Assembly: GCA_964624235.1 (NCBI GenBank)
Contig: CAZUXY010000046.1
Location: forward strand, 1 to 39,592
From: CAZUXY01 sp964624235
Lineage (GTDB): Bacteria; Spirochaetota; UBA4802; UBA5368
Reading direction: 5' to 3'
Length of the DNA stretch: 39,592 bases
The translations under genes and the position numbers were made by a program. Of this stretch, positions 39,426-39,592 are shown piece by piece; position 1 is the stretch's first letter, and each line of letters opens with the position of its first letter. The notes beneath the pieces were generated by a model. It saw nothing but the letters and a program-made list of their open reading frames with translations. It was not told where the DNA came from and did no database searches.

Positions 39426-39592
39426 CAGCTATGGAATATTCCCGTATCTTCCTGAACACGGTGAACGCCTTAACCCTATACACAAAGCATATTATCCCCC
39501 TGCGGGGACCGGTACAGCGGCCGTCGCGCGGGGTATAATAGAGGGTCGTTTAAAAAGTACTTAAAAGTAGTTTGAACGGCCGCCTTAAGAGG

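Larger units (their letters stand above)
39083..39592. other. Right-end stretch without a clear gene
   Basis: About 500 AT-rich bases hold at least two TTGACA-type promoters on the plus strand, but no convincing long gene. A 60-codon minus-strand frame (39301-39483) is compositionally unlike a protein. The promoters may drive a gene or RNA beyond the right edge. Confidence 0.5.

Noticed and set aside
39301..39483. 60-codon minus-strand frame at the right end
   Set aside because: AT-rich composition, no ribosome site, and it runs opposite to good promoters.

Overview
The window looks like chromosomal DNA from a diderm, probably anaerobic bacterium. It carries BamA, a Skp-like protein, ExbB/ExbD, a FadL-type porin and several lipoproteins, which indicate an outer membrane. 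A glycyl radical enzyme with its radical-SAM activase, a 4Fe-4S ferredoxin and a very large HgdC/BadF-type activase point to anaerobic life. The relaxed lipobox and the style of the unknown envelope proteins would fit Spirochaetota, but no rRNA or other decisive marker is present, so this placement is tentative. No rRNA, tRNA, CRISPR array, insertion sequence or prophage was recognised.

Bases 1-16000 are almost entirely on the minus strand and hold housekeeping and envelope genes. From right to left they are gapA-tpiA-secG, a ferredoxin, metK, two very small genes (a 46-aa zinc ribbon and a possible 54-aa protein), a barrel-only TonB-receptor-like protein, exbB-exbD, bamA, a skp-like gene, an L,D-transpeptidase lipoprotein, and a yajC-X-secD-secF-Y-ribD cluster. 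X and Y are unrecognised envelope proteins. ribD runs off the left edge.

Bases 16150-25217 are the most interesting part. This is a seven-gene plus-strand locus: TetR regulator, GPH-family sugar/polyol symporter, glycyl radical enzyme (GRE), GRE activase, iron-type alcohol dehydrogenase, FGGY (xylulokinase-like) kinase and DeoC-family aldolase. A perfect 9-bp-arm palindrome sits in the promoter of the first gene. The gene set suggests a radical-mediated fermentation: take up a polyol (a pentitol is the best guess), phosphorylate it, dehydrate it with the GRE to a 2-deoxy sugar phosphate, cleave that to glyceraldehyde-3-phosphate and acetaldehyde, and reduce the acetaldehyde to an alcohol. Several key residues differ from the textbook families: GCVD instead of GCVE in the GRE, an altered DeoC pocket, and Gln for a metal-ligand His in the dehydrogenase. 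The chemistry may therefore be new. The substrate is an inference.

Bases 25400-39592 are a mixed accessory region. It contains an alpha/beta hydrolase, a cysteine-cluster protein, a second TetR regulator, an AzgA-type purine permease convergent with apt, a 1422-aa double-activase/HgdB-like fusion whose first ATPase lobe looks degenerate, an unknown envelope protein, a FadL-type porin with a clear terminator, a coiled-coil membrane protein built on 21-bp repeats, and an MNT/HEPN gene pair. The region also holds short inverted-repeat elements and ends in a gene-poor stretch with very good sigma70-type promoter sequences.
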